Under the pieces are notes generated by a model. The model was not told the DNA's origin and ran no database searches. It saw nothing but the letters and a program-made list of their open reading frames with translations. Positions 9,172-18,104 of a stretch of DNA of 64,000 nt are shown here, in pieces; position 1 is the first letter of the stretch, and each line of letters opens with the position of its first letter. Both the position numbers and the translations under genes were made by a program. Origin of the DNA: CAVVEQ01 sp963804865 (GTDB taxonomy: Bacteria; Chloroflexota; Anaerolineae; Anaerolineales; Anaerolineaceae). The stretch is from contig CAWDSH010000001.1 in NCBI GenBank assembly GCA_963804865.1, positions 1,550,001 through 1,614,000 on the forward strand, in the 5' to 3' direction.

Positions 9172-9672
9172 TCAATTCTGCGACCTGGTCTTTACTTTTA
9201 CCTGGTGCTCGCAGGTGGTTTGATTCAAGTTTTCTCCACAAATGGAACAAAGGCCTTTGCAATCTTCTTTACAAATAAGTTTGATTGGTACCTCTAAAAG
9301 TAGATATTCACGCACCAGGGGTGCGAAATCGATGTTGCCATCCTCCGGAATGACCATGCCAAGTTCAATGGTCGGATGAGATTTATAAGAAAACAATTCT
9401 GTAAAATTGGTATGCAGCGATTGGATGTAATCTTCAAGACAGCGCACACAGGTTGCCGGCATATTGGCCTTGAAATCAACCTGCGCCAATACCCCCTGGG
9501 GTGTCCGGGTTATCCTGATATTTCCAATCAGTGATGTAGTTCCAAAATCCGGCGAGAGTTTAAAATCCGGCAGATCGAAAGTGATCTCTCGACTTGTACC
9601 GGCGGGCTGATTTAACAGGAAACCAACATTAACGCGAAGCGGATAGTGAGGATTTGACACTGAATAGAGCAA
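9172..9672 (-). CDS. DUF177 (YceD) family protein
   Basis: A 166-residue protein with the family's Cys-containing centre (CVRCLEDY) and a C-terminal cluster CKEDCKGLCSICGENLN that looks like a metal-binding knuckle. YceD/DUF177 proteins are linked to 23S rRNA accumulation and usually sit directly before rpmF (ribosomal protein L32). Here no rpmF follows; the sigma factor gene comes next, 74 bases downstream. The TTG start is the first available, and an in-frame GTG four codons later is an alternative. A strong promoter stands upstream. Confidence 0.82.
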   Translation of the reverse strand: MLYSVSNPHYPLRVNVGFLLNQPAGTSREITFDLPDFKLSPDFGTTSLIGNIRITRTPQGVLAQVDFKANMPATCVRCLEDYIQSLHTNFTELFSYKSHPTIELGMVIPEDGNIDFAPLVREYLLLEVPIKLICKEDCKGLCSICGENLNQTTCEHQVKVKTRSQN

Positions 9673-9701
9673 TTGTTTTAGGATATAATTTCGACAGAAT
9701 G

Positions 9702-9730
9702 ATTATAGCATGCGAACCATGTCTAGTCAA
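9702..9730 (-). promoter_or_regulatory. sigma-70 promoter for the DUF177 gene
   Basis: On the minus strand TTGACT (9730-9725) and TATAAT (9707-9702) are separated by exactly 17 bases. Transcription would begin near 9695, giving a leader of about 23 nt before the TTG start. The rest of the divergent region towards rdgB is very AT-rich. Confidence 0.7.
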
Positions 9731-9766
9731 GTTATTATCATTATTATCATAAATATTAATTAATCC

Positions 9767-10372
9767 ATGCAGGAACTGCTTTTAGCCACCCAAAATCCCG
9801 GAAAACGCCGCGAAATCCAGGCTCTTCTTACCGGGTTGCCCCTCAAACTTGTTTTGCCTTCAGAACTTGGCATTTCGCTGGAAGTACTGGAAGATGGTTC
9901 AACATACGCAGAAAACGCCATGAAAAAGGTGAGAGCTTACCATTCCGCTAGCCATATGGCGGTACTGGCTGATGATAGTGGATTGGAAGTGAATGCACTG
10001 GATGGCGCGCCGGGTCTGCATTCTGCGCGTTACTCCCCCCAGCCTGGTGCATCTGACGCAGATCGGAGAAAGCTGCTGATCGCAAACCTTGAGGGGATAC
10101 CGCACCCCTGGACCGCGCATTTCCATTGCACGGTGGCAGTTTCAAATGCAGATGGATTGATCCAGCTGGCAGAAGGTAATTGCCCGGGGCAGATAATCCC
10201 CGAAGAGCGCGGGACCAATGGTTTTGGATACGATCCGATTTTCCTGCTGGATGATATTCAGAAGACCATGGCAGAGCTGAGCATGGATGAAAAGAATATA
10301 CTCAGCCACAGGGCAAAAGCAATTCTTGCCGCCCGTCCCATTCTGGCTGAAATCTTCAAACTCACTCTATAA
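9767..10372 (+). CDS. rdgB: XTP/dITP diphosphatase (HAM1/RdgB)
   Basis: A 201-residue house-cleaning enzyme that hydrolyses non-canonical purine triphosphates such as ITP and XTP. Family motifs are clear: LLATQNPGKRREI at the N-terminus, VLADDSGLEVNALDGAPG with the metal-binding acids, SARYSP, and GFGYDPIFL near the C-terminus. The length is typical. No strong ribosome binding site precedes the ATG. It converges on and overlaps the histidine phosphatase gene by six bases. Confidence 0.95.
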   Translation: MQELLLATQNPGKRREIQALLTGLPLKLVLPSELGISLEVLEDGSTYAENAMKKVRAYHSASHMAVLADDSGLEVNALDGAPGLHSARYSPQPGASDADRRKLLIANLEGIPHPWTAHFHCTVAVSNADGLIQLAEGNCPGQIIPEERGTNGFGYDPIFLLDDIQKTMAELSMDEKNILSHRAKAILAARPILAEIFKLTL

Positions 10373-10978
10373 GTCAGGTATTTTGTACGGCAACTGTAAA
10401 TTGAAGCCCAGCAGGGCGATTTGATCATCCACGATTCGCAGGATGGCCAGCGAGGCGGTGCTGACCGCCAGGCGATGAAATCCCCCGGGCGGCATCCCCA
10501 GGTAATATTCAACAGCAAATCGCACAACATCGCTATGCGTAAATACCGCTATCTGCTCATGCTTCTTATGCGCAATAAGGATCTGCTTTACCGCAGAAAC
10601 CACCCTTCGCCGTACCCCGCTAAGCGATTCACCCCCCGGGAATTGGAATTTCGGATCATCGTACAGTTTCTTCCATTCGGGCTGACTACGCAGCCAGCGA
10701 AAGCTTTTACCGGTCCAGATGCCAAAATCGACTTCCTTGATGCCATCGAATGAGGTGACAGGCATCTGCAGCGCCGATGCCAGCGGCTGTGCAGTCTCGA
10801 TGGCACGTTCCAGGGGGCTGGAGTAAATTGCTTTAAATTTAAGGTTTTTCAGCGATTCTGCGATCTGCCGAGCCTGTTCCTCACCCCTTGAGATGAGGTG
10901 AATGCCTGGTTTACATCCCTGCAGGCGTTTGCCGATATAGGCGGTTTCGCCATGGCGGATCAGAAAAAGGATGGGCAT
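10367..10978 (-). CDS. histidine phosphatase family protein
   Basis: A 203-residue protein of the phosphoglycerate-mutase-like fold. The phosphate-accepting motif is LIRHGETAY near residue 6; the second arginine-containing region is YSSPLERAIETAQPLA and a later His lies in AVFTHSDVVRFA. It could be a broad-specificity phosphatase (GpmB/CobC-like); no cobalamin synthesis genes are nearby, so alpha-ribazole phosphatase is not favoured. It begins three bases after the MFS gene ends and is therefore probably in its operon. Confidence 0.88.
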   Translation of the reverse strand: MPILFLIRHGETAYIGKRLQGCKPGIHLISRGEEQARQIAESLKNLKFKAIYSSPLERAIETAQPLASALQMPVTSFDGIKEVDFGIWTGKSFRWLRSQPEWKKLYDDPKFQFPGGESLSGVRRRVVSAVKQILIAHKKHEQIAVFTHSDVVRFAVEYYLGMPPGGFHRLAVSTASLAILRIVDDQIALLGFNLQLPYKIPDL

Positions 10979-10981
10979 TCG

Positions 10982-12496
10982 TCAGGCCTTCTCCGGTGCA
11001 TGTACCTTGGTGAGCGAAATCACCGAAAGCAGGAACAGGAAAGCATAAATGGTAAAGATCACCAGGTACCCCACTCCCGGGGAAAGCCGGTTAAAGAAAT
11101 CCGCCAGTGGTCCGCCGATTCCCTGCCCGACGATGCCCGCGCCCGCGCCTGCCAGGTTGGAAATTCCCAGGTACTTTCCCGCGTCCTTGGCAGGCACCAG
11201 ATCAGTACCCAGCGCCCAGTTGGTCGCCATAAAAGTACCTGTGCCTGCTCCAATGATGCAGCCGCAGATCACCACCAGCGCAATATATGCATTTTGCGAA
11301 AGGTTGAGCAGATTTCCGTTGGCAAGGAATCCCACCAACACCAGCAGGAAGGATCCAACCGCAGCCACATACCCGGAATAGGTAACCAGCTTTTTCTTGC
11401 CCATCTTATCCGCAAGTCTGCCCCCGATCAGCGCCGATGGCAGCAGGAATAGCGCTACTGCTCCCATCAACAGCGTGGTCACAAAACCGGCTTTTTCCAC
11501 TTTGAGAACATCCTGGAGAAAATAAAAAGCAAAACTCTGGATCGAGCCAATGGCTGCCAGGAACAACAGCCTGTTGATCACCCACCACACAAAGGAAGAA
11601 TGCTCCCTTGCGTCACTGCCTATTCCGAGGCGCGCACCGTAAAAGACTCCTATATATATCGCGCCTGCCATGGCAGCCAACCCTGCCAATCCCACGATCA
11701 GTACCTGGGGCGCCAGGGAGAGTCCGCTCACCGCGTTCCCGCCCCATTTCACCATCCATACCAGCAATTGGGTGACTCCCACGAAGAGCGCGGTCAATCC
11801 CAGGATGCGTAGGAAAGTCTCACTGAACTTGCCTTGAAGTATTTCGGTCGATGGCTTTTCTTTTGCAGAAAAGATGGTAATCAGCATGGTGATCACCAGC
11901 ACGACCGCCATGATCACACCCACCTGCACAACATATCCCTTATCCACCAGCGTGCCAATGCCAAAAGCCAGGATCAGCAGTGATGGGAGCAGCTCAAAAA
12001 CTGACTTGGTTCCCGAGGAAAAACCGCGTTGATCCTCGGGGATCAGGTCGGGGATGAGCGCCTGCAGCGCCCCCTGGGCAATATTGGCAACAAATTGGGA
12101 AAGGATGGTGGCGATGATCAGCACGACGAAGCCAATCGTTACGCCCAACATCAATTGCGGCGCAGCATCCTTCAGCGACCCGAATATGGGCGAGGCAGCC
12201 ATCAGGATCACGCACAGTGAATTCAAAAGCGCACCAATGAAAATGAATGGCCTGCGCCGGCCCCATTTGGACGTACTGCGGTCGCTGAGAAAGCCAGCCA
12301 ATGGTTGCACCAGGATGGCTACCGCCAGCCCGATCACGCGCACAATGGAGAGGTAGGTGTTCTTTTCGGCTTCCGGGGCAAAGAACAGGATCAGGTAGGG
12401 CAGCAGGATGGGCGTGGTGACACCCGAGATGAAGCTTTGCCCAAGCCAGTAGGCATTGATCGCAAAATGGTCGTACCAGCGCAATTTTTTATTCAT
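10982..12496 (-). CDS. MFS transporter, SLC45 / sugar-cation symporter-like
   Basis: A 504-residue protein with about 12 hydrophobic helices. The loop motif DRSTSKWGRRRPFIFIG after helices 2-3 is the MFS A-motif in the form seen in SLC45 and glycoside-pentoside-hexuronide carriers. These take up sugars, often with protons. GGAGGGT precedes the ATG. The gene lies between an alkyltransferase-like gene (27 bases upstream) and a histidine phosphatase (3 bases downstream). The sugar substrate is a family-level inference. Confidence 0.85.
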   Translation of the reverse strand: MNKKLRWYDHFAINAYWLGQSFISGVTTPILLPYLILFFAPEAEKNTYLSIVRVIGLAVAILVQPLAGFLSDRSTSKWGRRRPFIFIGALLNSLCVILMAASPIFGSLKDAAPQLMLGVTIGFVVLIIATILSQFVANIAQGALQALIPDLIPEDQRGFSSGTKSVFELLPSLLILAFGIGTLVDKGYVVQVGVIMAVVLVITMLITIFSAKEKPSTEILQGKFSETFLRILGLTALFVGVTQLLVWMVKWGGNAVSGLSLAPQVLIVGLAGLAAMAGAIYIGVFYGARLGIGSDAREHSSFVWWVINRLLFLAAIGSIQSFAFYFLQDVLKVEKAGFVTTLLMGAVALFLLPSALIGGRLADKMGKKKLVTYSGYVAAVGSFLLVLVGFLANGNLLNLSQNAYIALVVICGCIIGAGTGTFMATNWALGTDLVPAKDAGKYLGISNLAGAGAGIVGQGIGGPLADFFNRLSPGVGYLVIFTIYAFLFLLSVISLTKVHAPEKA

Positions 12497-12523
12497 CTAT
12501 ACCCTCCGGTAGTTGTTTTTTGA

Positions 12524-12850
12524 TCAGAAAGGTCTCTCTATCCACCACTGATCCGGATCGCTCACCCTGCCCTGCTCATCGAAGTGGATGCCTTCATCCT
12601 CGAGCAGGCGGCGCTGGATGGCATCCCCAAAACCGTCGCCAAACACGCTGCACTTGCCCTGCGAATTGATCACCCTCTGCCAGGGGACATCCTCCATCTC
12701 GCGGGTGCTCTTCAGCGCTGCCATGGCATAACCCACCATGCGTGCGTTACATCCTCCAATTGCCCGTGCGATCTGACCGTAACTGACCACCTTACCCGGT
12801 GGGACCTGCCGGGCAAAGTCATAGATCCTGGGATAGAGAGGCTCCGTCAT
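12524..12850 (-). CDS. alkyltransferase-like protein (ATL), MGMT family
   Basis: A 108-residue protein with the DNA-binding domain of O6-alkylguanine-DNA alkyltransferases: the helix-turn-helix VSYGQIARAIG, the arginine-finger region ARMVGYAM, and PWQRVINSQG. The alkyl-accepting Cys of PCHR is replaced by Trp (Trp57), which marks the ATL class. ATLs bind O6-alkylguanine without repairing it and hand it to nucleotide excision repair. The ATG at 12850 follows GGAGGG; an upstream TTG would put that site inside the gene. The His of the PWHR form is Gln here. Confidence 0.88.
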   Translation of the reverse strand: MTEPLYPRIYDFARQVPPGKVVSYGQIARAIGGCNARMVGYAMAALKSTREMEDVPWQRVINSQGKCSVFGDGFGDAIQRRLLEDEGIHFDEQGRVSDPDQWWIERPF

Positions 12851-12902
12851 TATTCCCTCCAATTGATGATCTTTGACTATCCAGTATATATTGATTTCTC
12901 AA

Positions 12903-13178
12903 TCACAAAATCCACTTCACTCTTTTATGACTGCTCAATTCCCTGTAAAGGGCATCCACTTGAGCCCTGCTCTCCGCGGTGAATTTCATACCCACGGAAA
13001 CATATCTTCCCTTGCTGCTGGGTTTCGTCATGATCGTGCTTGAATCAAGATCTGGAACATGCTTGCGGACGATGGCGAAAACAAACCCCTCAAAATCATC
13101 GGATTCAAGACCGATCACCTTGAGGGGAAATTCACATGGGAAATGCAGGACACCCAGCTTTTCGGGGGGTTCGGACAT
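12903..13178 (-). CDS. DUF493 (YbeD-like) family protein
   Basis: A 91-residue protein whose whole length matches the DUF493/UPF0250 fold: FPCEFPLKVIG at the start, a VRKHVPDLD helix end, GRYVSVGMKFTAESRAQVDALYREL as the second beta-alpha-beta unit. YbeD has an ACT-like ferredoxin fold and no settled function. Its ATG overlaps the TAA of the PAS gene (TAATG), so translation is likely coupled. Confidence 0.85.
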   Translation of the reverse strand: MSEPPEKLGVLHFPCEFPLKVIGLESDDFEGFVFAIVRKHVPDLDSSTIMTKPSSKGRYVSVGMKFTAESRAQVDALYRELSSHKRVKWIL

Positions 13179-13582
13179 TATTTCAGCAGACGCTGCTCGC
13201 CTTTAAGTTTCTGGATCTCGGTGATATCCTGTCCTGTTTCGAGACAGCCCAGGTATTTCCCTTTCTCATCGCGCAGAGCGTAGTACTCGATCAACAAGAC
13301 CGATTCTTTGATCTTGCCTTTCATCGTGGTGCGGATCCAAAAACGGGCATTATCGCGAGTTCCGGCTTTCATTTCCGAGATGATCTTCTCGACGGCAGCC
13401 AGGCTTTTCGGGGGGTGACATTTGCTAACTTCACGTCCCACGGCCGCCACCGGGCGCTTGAAAACGCGTGTCTCGTGCCTGTTCCAGGCGAGAACCTTGT
13501 CGTCAGCATCCACCACGGACCATTCCACCGGCAATGTCTCAAGGATGGCATCCAGCACAGGTTTGGGTAGTTTTCCGATCAT
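13178..13582 (-). CDS. stand-alone PAS domain protein
   Basis: A 134-residue protein that is almost only a PAS sensor domain: ILETLPVEWSVVDADDKVLAWNRHE at the start, then the conserved GREVSKCHPPKS segment, and ARFWIRTTMKGK...YYALRDEKGKYLGCLETGQDITE as the C-terminal beta sheet. It resembles the C-terminal PAS part of DUF438 proteins. The Cys-His-Pro group could bind haem or a metal, but this is a guess. No output domain is attached. It has GGAGG six bases before its ATG, overlaps a YdeI fragment by ATGA, and is coupled to the DUF493 gene. Confidence 0.8.
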   Translation of the reverse strand: MIGKLPKPVLDAILETLPVEWSVVDADDKVLAWNRHETRVFKRPVAAVGREVSKCHPPKSLAAVEKIISEMKAGTRDNARFWIRTTMKGKIKESVLLIEYYALRDEKGKYLGCLETGQDITEIQKLKGEQRLLK

Positions 13583-13845
13583 GATTCCTCCAGGTGATTT
13601 CGGATATTTTCCGGAATGACCGCCAGGCCATCCGGCGTCATTTTACCTTCTTTTACCAATTTTCGCACCCGGTTGATGTTGCTTTCCGCCCAGACACTTT
13701 TCAGGCGTCTTGGAGAAAACCGCAGGGAAAAACTCTTTTCATCGATGGCATTCAGCCGACTGTCGATCCAACCAAAACAAAGCGCTTCCTCCACGGCTTC
13801 CCCCAGACGCAGATCCGGGATCCGGGCTGCCAGCGCGCCTGATGA
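13579..13845 (-). pseudogene. YdeI/OmpD-associated family fragment
   Basis: About 70-88 codons with the core of the YdeI/OmdA family (EALCFGWIDSRLNAID, FSPRRLKSVW, INRVRKLVKEGKMTPDGLA). The family is usually about 190 residues; here a TGA at 13846-13848 cuts off the N-terminal third and the C-terminal part ends shortly after the core. There is no ATG and no clear ribosome binding site; a GTG at 13794 is the only usual start. The stop overlaps the PAS start, so the fragment sits in an operon-like row. It is probably a remnant, though a shortened protein is possible. Confidence 0.65.
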
Positions 13846-13941
13846 TCACCCATATTTCTTTTTCAGATTGTGTGATTGGCGGTTAACCAGTCCCGCCAGG
13901 CTGTTGCGATCTATTAAATTGAGTGGACTCAAGCAAGGCCA

Positions 13942-16167
13942 TCATTCAGGATCGATGCGCTTGATCTGCTTTCGCAGCCAGTTGATCGCCACCGGTTCGT
14001 AACGCCTCACCATGAGGACTGAGCAGGGTGCTTTTTCAGCCAGCTGATCGTCCACCGGGCCGAACAAGTGTTCCCGTGACGTCCATTCTTCCGATGCTCC
14101 CAACACCATCAGGTCGTACTTTTCGCGCTGAGTTTCAGCCAGAATACCCTGCATTACATCACTGGATTTCATGATCTTTATCCGGGAACGCTCTGGCACG
14201 AGGTCCAATTCATCTTCAACGATCTCGCGCAGCTGCAACAGCTCATCCTGTGTATCCTCATCTTCTAATTTGCTGCTGAAGATATGCAGAAAAGTGATAC
14301 GGCTTTGTTCCGCTTCCGCGATCTCATAAGCCAGCTGGATTGCCAGGCGGGAATGCGGTCCACCGCCAACAGGAACTAGTATACTGTCTCACCTTGATCA
14401 AATTGTGATCCCGGAAAACAGCCACGTTGGTTTTCGCTTCGATGAGTACATCATTGACCACGTTGGTTGCGAGATGTGCCATATCCAGGCTGCCCGGCCA
14501 TCCCATGAGGACCAGGCCGAGATCATTGCGTCTATCGATCTCGTTTAATACACTGGTATTGATTTCCGGCGAAGTCAACAGTTTGGTATAGAGAGGAACA
14601 TCACGTACTTCCGCATAGCTCATCGCTTTTTCAAGCAGTTCGTGCTGCCGGACACGCAACCTGCCTGCAAACCGCTGGAAGACATCCGGAGCCAGTTTCG
14701 GTGATGTCTGGATCACTTTTACAACACAGATATCCGTATCCACGCTCGCCTGAGCCAGGATGGAAGCGATATGGATCAGGCGTTCGGCTGTATTCGGATT
14801 TGAAACAGGAACCAGGATGCAATGTTCCGCAAGTCCATTTGTCTTTACCTTCGCAGGGAAATAACGATACCAAATTGGTTTGCCGTAATAGTAGAGCGAG
14901 AAAATCCCCAGATACACCAGCACCAAATACGAGCGCTTTCCATTCAGTGAACGCCACGATGATGAAACAGGTAGCAGCAGCCAGGTAGGCAGTGAGCGGG
15001 AAAAAGGGTACCTTGAATGGACGTTTCAGATCTGGAAATTTCTTACGCAGTTGTATCATCGCCAGACTCGCCCAGAAAAGAACAAATAAATATCCGGCGC
15101 TGGAAATAAAGCTGAGAAAATCCACCACGCCGATCACCGCAATAAAACAGCCGCTGATGCCAACGAACAGGATCGAGACCCAGGGTGTGCGGAAGCGGCT
15201 GAGTTTCGAAAACATCGCTGGCCAGGTGCCATCCCGGCTGAGAGTGAAACCTTCGCGGGTAGCACTCAACATGGATGAATTGACCGAAGTCAGAGTAGCT
15301 ATCACTCCACCCAATACCATCACGGGAACGCCCCAGCCAGGCAAAAATCGCACGACAGAATCTGTGAGTGCAGTTGTGGAAGCCGCCAGTTCGTTCCACG
15401 AAACAGTTCCCAGAGTTACAAAAGCGGTCAAAGTATTGATAATTGTGACCAATGTCAAACTAATCAGGATACCGCGTGGAATATTACGATCAGGATCAGT
15501 GATCTCTTCAGCGTCATCTGCGATGACTTCGAACCCAATATATGCTACATAAATGAGCGCGATTGTGCGCATAACCTTACCAAGATTTATCAAAGCACTT
15601 GGATCAATAAAGAATTTCCCATCAGGCATGAAAGTCTGCCAAGTAAATCCACCTGGAAGTACCAACCCACCGATGATATAAAAACCAAAAATAGTTAATA
15701 AGCCTAGACCTAAAACAACTTGAAGGTTGCCAACATTGGTCACACCCAGGATATTGAGCACAGTAAAGAAACATAATTGTCACTACGGCCACGAATACTA
15801 CCGGTAAAGCTGGGAAGAAAACTTGTAAGGAATACGCAAATCCAACGGCAGAAAGGGCGCTATAGAAAACACTCGATAAGCAGTCCATCGAGCCAACCAG
15901 GAAAGAGAGAATACCATTGCCGTACGCCTCGCGGACATATGTCATCGCTCCACCAGTAAATGGGAAGGCAGTGCCCAGTTCACAATAATTGAGCGCTACG
16001 CTATAGCTTAACAATCCGCCCACGATTAATGCAAGCACGGTTGCTGGTCCTGCAATTCCAGCAGCGTGTCCGGTAAGTACAAAAATCTGCGCACCAATGG
16101 TCCCTGCTGTTGCCAGCATGACCACCTGCGCCAGGTTAAGTTGTCTTTTTAAATGTCGTTGGCTCAT
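13942..16167 (-). pseudogene. APC-family amino-acid permease with two C-terminal UspA domains, three frameshifts
   Basis: Joined across frames this is about 740 residues. The first 440 form an APC permease (LAQVVMLATAGTIGAQIFVLTG at helix 1, GFEVIADDAEEITDPDRNIPRG after helix 6). Two universal-stress-protein domains follow, beginning at HCILVPVSNPNTAERL and at SILVPVGGGPHSR. Such fusions occur in bacteria and archaea and are thought to sense nucleotides or stress through the UspA part. Frame changes fall near 15770, 14930 and 14387; each is explained by a single-base indel. Every piece is well conserved, so sequence error is as likely as decay. Confidence 0.8.
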
Positions 16168-16306
16168 TAGCGGAATTAACAGAATTTATTATATGCCAAT
16201 TAATAAAAATCATCATCCAAAGAATTCAACAAATTGATAAGTCTAGATTTTTAGTATTTGATGTATAATTTTTAAGTACAAATTTTTCCACAGGAGGAAA
16301 TATAAA

Positions 16307-16750
16307 ATGCCAGAACCAGTCAACAAAAAATCAATTTGGGATGCCGCCAAGGAAGCCTTAACCGGCAAGACGACAACCCCTGCGACCAAGACATACGCAC
16401 AGGATGCCGCCAAGGAAGCAGCCAAAAAGAAATTGGAAGCCACTAAAAAGGTTACCAAGACCCCGCAGCAGATCGCCCAGGAAGCAGCCGCAGCGGCGAA
16501 ATTGCGCACACAGCAAGCTGCATATATGAAAGCCCAGGCAGCTCCGAAAATCCTGAAGAAGCACAAGCTGACCGCCGAAGAGACACTCAGCCATCTATCT
16601 CTGAAATATTATGGCCATGCCACCCGCGAATACTGGATGGTCATCTACGAAGCCAACAAGGCAGCGATCGGAGCTAATCCGGCACATGTTCGCGTGGGAA
16701 TGGAATTGATCATCCCGGAACTACCGGATGCATTAAAAGCAAAGAAATAA
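16307..16750 (+). CDS. small LysM-domain protein with Ala/Lys-rich N-terminus
   Basis: A 147-residue protein. Residues 1-85 are rich in Ala, Lys and Thr and likely disordered or helical. The C-terminal 50 residues (from HKLTAEETLSHLSLKYYG to ELIIPELP) fit the LysM fold, which in other proteins binds peptidoglycan. No signal peptide is seen, so the protein is probably cytoplasmic. This resembles the short LysM proteins of stress-induced type (YgaU/LysM, BON). GGAGGAAA stands before the ATG. The next gene starts six bases after its stop. Confidence 0.72.
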   Translation: MPEPVNKKSIWDAAKEALTGKTTTPATKTYAQDAAKEAAKKKLEATKKVTKTPQQIAQEAAAAAKLRTQQAAYMKAQAAPKILKKHKLTAEETLSHLSLKYYGHATREYWMVIYEANKAAIGANPAHVRVGMELIIPELPDALKAKK

Positions 16751-16755
16751 GGCAC

Positions 16756-17736
16756 ATGATGCCCAGTAATCAGATTAACCTCGCCGATCTGATCGGCGCG
16801 GCTTCTTCCGTGCTTGCCCAAAATAAGGGCACGCTCAATAAAGCCGATGCCTACAATCAGAACCACGGCGATAATATGGTTCAGATCTTCGACCTGATCA
16901 ATCAGGCGATCGGGGAGAAACCCAAGGCGAATACCTCGGAGCAGCTGGCATATGCCAGTCAGAAGATCCGCTCGCAGACCAACAGTGGTTCCGCACAAGT
17001 CTATTCAAAGGCCTTGGAAACTGCCGCAGGTCAATTCCAGGGACAGAATCTAACCACGGATAACGCCCTGGCGTTGATCACCACACTTCTGGGAGGCGGC
17101 CAAACACCCCAGGCTACTCTCAGCCGCAGCGCTTCTTCAGGCAACGCGGATTTGTTGACCAGCCTGCTGGGTGGCTTGATGGGCGGTTCAGGCACCCAGA
17201 CTTCGTCCTCATCGAGTTCAGATATGATTGGCGATCTGCTGGGTGGATTAATGGGTGCCTCAGGCACTCAGACTCCATCCTCATCGAGTTCAGATATGAT
17301 CGGCGACCTGCTGGGTGGTTTGATGGGCAGTTCCTCAAAGACAAGCACCCCCACCGGTATGAGCGGGACGGATCTGCTCGGTACTTTGCTCGGCGGGATG
17401 ACCTCGTCGACTGCGCAGCGCACAACAGCCAAAACAAGCCAAAAATCAAGCGGACTGGATACATCGGATCTGCTTCGCGGCGGGATGGCTTACATGTCAT
17501 CAAAGCAGCGAGGAGCAAGCACTGCCGAATCGCTTCTGGATGCTGTTATTTCAGGCAGCCCCCTGGGTGAGACACCCCAGCGTGCGCAGTCAGCCAAAAT
17601 GGTTGGCTCAGCGCTTCTCGGCGCTCTCACATCTTATGTATCTGCGCAACAGAAAAAAGCTGCGACAGGTACCAGTGGTGTAGCATCAATGAGAACCAAA
17701 AGAGCTGGTGGTATCAAAAAAAGAGCAGGATATTAA
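16756..17736 (+). CDS. DhaL/DAK2-like protein with Gly/Ser-rich repeats, unknown function
   Basis: A 326-residue protein. The first 100 residues resemble the DhaL/DAK2 kinase fold: NQNHGDNM (34-41) lines up with the DGDHGTNM nucleotide/metal motif and NSGSAQVYSKAL (76-87) with the GASGPLYG helix. The two Asp residues that hold magnesium in true DhaL are Asn here, so catalysis is doubtful. Residues about 135-200 carry three copies of a unit with LLGGLMG and runs of Ser. The C-terminus is basic (KRAGGIKKRAGY). It is cotranscribed with the LysM gene and ends at a terminator. The DhaL match is my reading and not certain. Confidence 0.5.
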   Translation: MMPSNQINLADLIGAASSVLAQNKGTLNKADAYNQNHGDNMVQIFDLINQAIGEKPKANTSEQLAYASQKIRSQTNSGSAQVYSKALETAAGQFQGQNLTTDNALALITTLLGGGQTPQATLSRSASSGNADLLTSLLGGLMGGSGTQTSSSSSSDMIGDLLGGLMGASGTQTPSSSSSDMIGDLLGGLMGSSSKTSTPTGMSGTDLLGTLLGGMTSSTAQRTTAKTSQKSSGLDTSDLLRGGMAYMSSKQRGASTAESLLDAVISGSPLGETPQRAQSAKMVGSALLGALTSYVSAQQKKAATGTSGVASMRTKRAGGIKKRAGY

Positions 17737-17740
17737 TTCC

Positions 17741-17769
17741 AAAAAGCCTTCCGAATGGAAGGCTTTTTT
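17741..17769 (+). terminator. intrinsic terminator after the DhaL-like gene
   Basis: Stem AAAGCCTTCC / GGAAGGCTTT with a GAAT loop, followed by a run of T. It closes the LysM/DhaL-like transcript. Confidence 0.85.
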
Positions 17770-17794
17770 ATTCTCAACCATTCCGTGAAAATCC

Positions 17795-17823
17795 TTGACG
17801 ATCATGAATTGATTGACTAGAAT
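17795..17823 (+). promoter_or_regulatory. promoter of the cobalamin riboswitch-btuFCD transcript
   Basis: TTGACG (17795-17800) and TAGAAT (17818-17823) with a 17-base spacer. Transcription would start near 17830, just before the riboswitch. Confidence 0.65.
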
Positions 17824-17844
17824 CAATTCAATCGAATAGTGCTT

Positions 17845-17991
<147 letters not shown>

Positions 17992-18014
17992 AATTTTCTA
18001 TGCAATATTAAATC

Positions 18015-18039
18015 CCTGCCCGACTCGGCAGGTTTTTTT
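18015..18039 (+). terminator. riboswitch-controlled terminator
   Basis: Stem CCTGCC / GGCAGG with a CGACTC loop and seven T. It lies between the cobalamin riboswitch and btuF and is the likely expression platform. Confidence 0.85.
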
Positions 18040-18104
18040 ATTCTGGAAATGAAATAACGTGGTCTGAGTCGAACGTAAAAGTGATATTAAACGAGAGGTG
18101 TATT

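Noticed and set aside
10898..11452. 184-codon open frame on the plus strand
   Set aside because: It is antisense to the end of the MFS gene and the start of the histidine phosphatase, both well supported.
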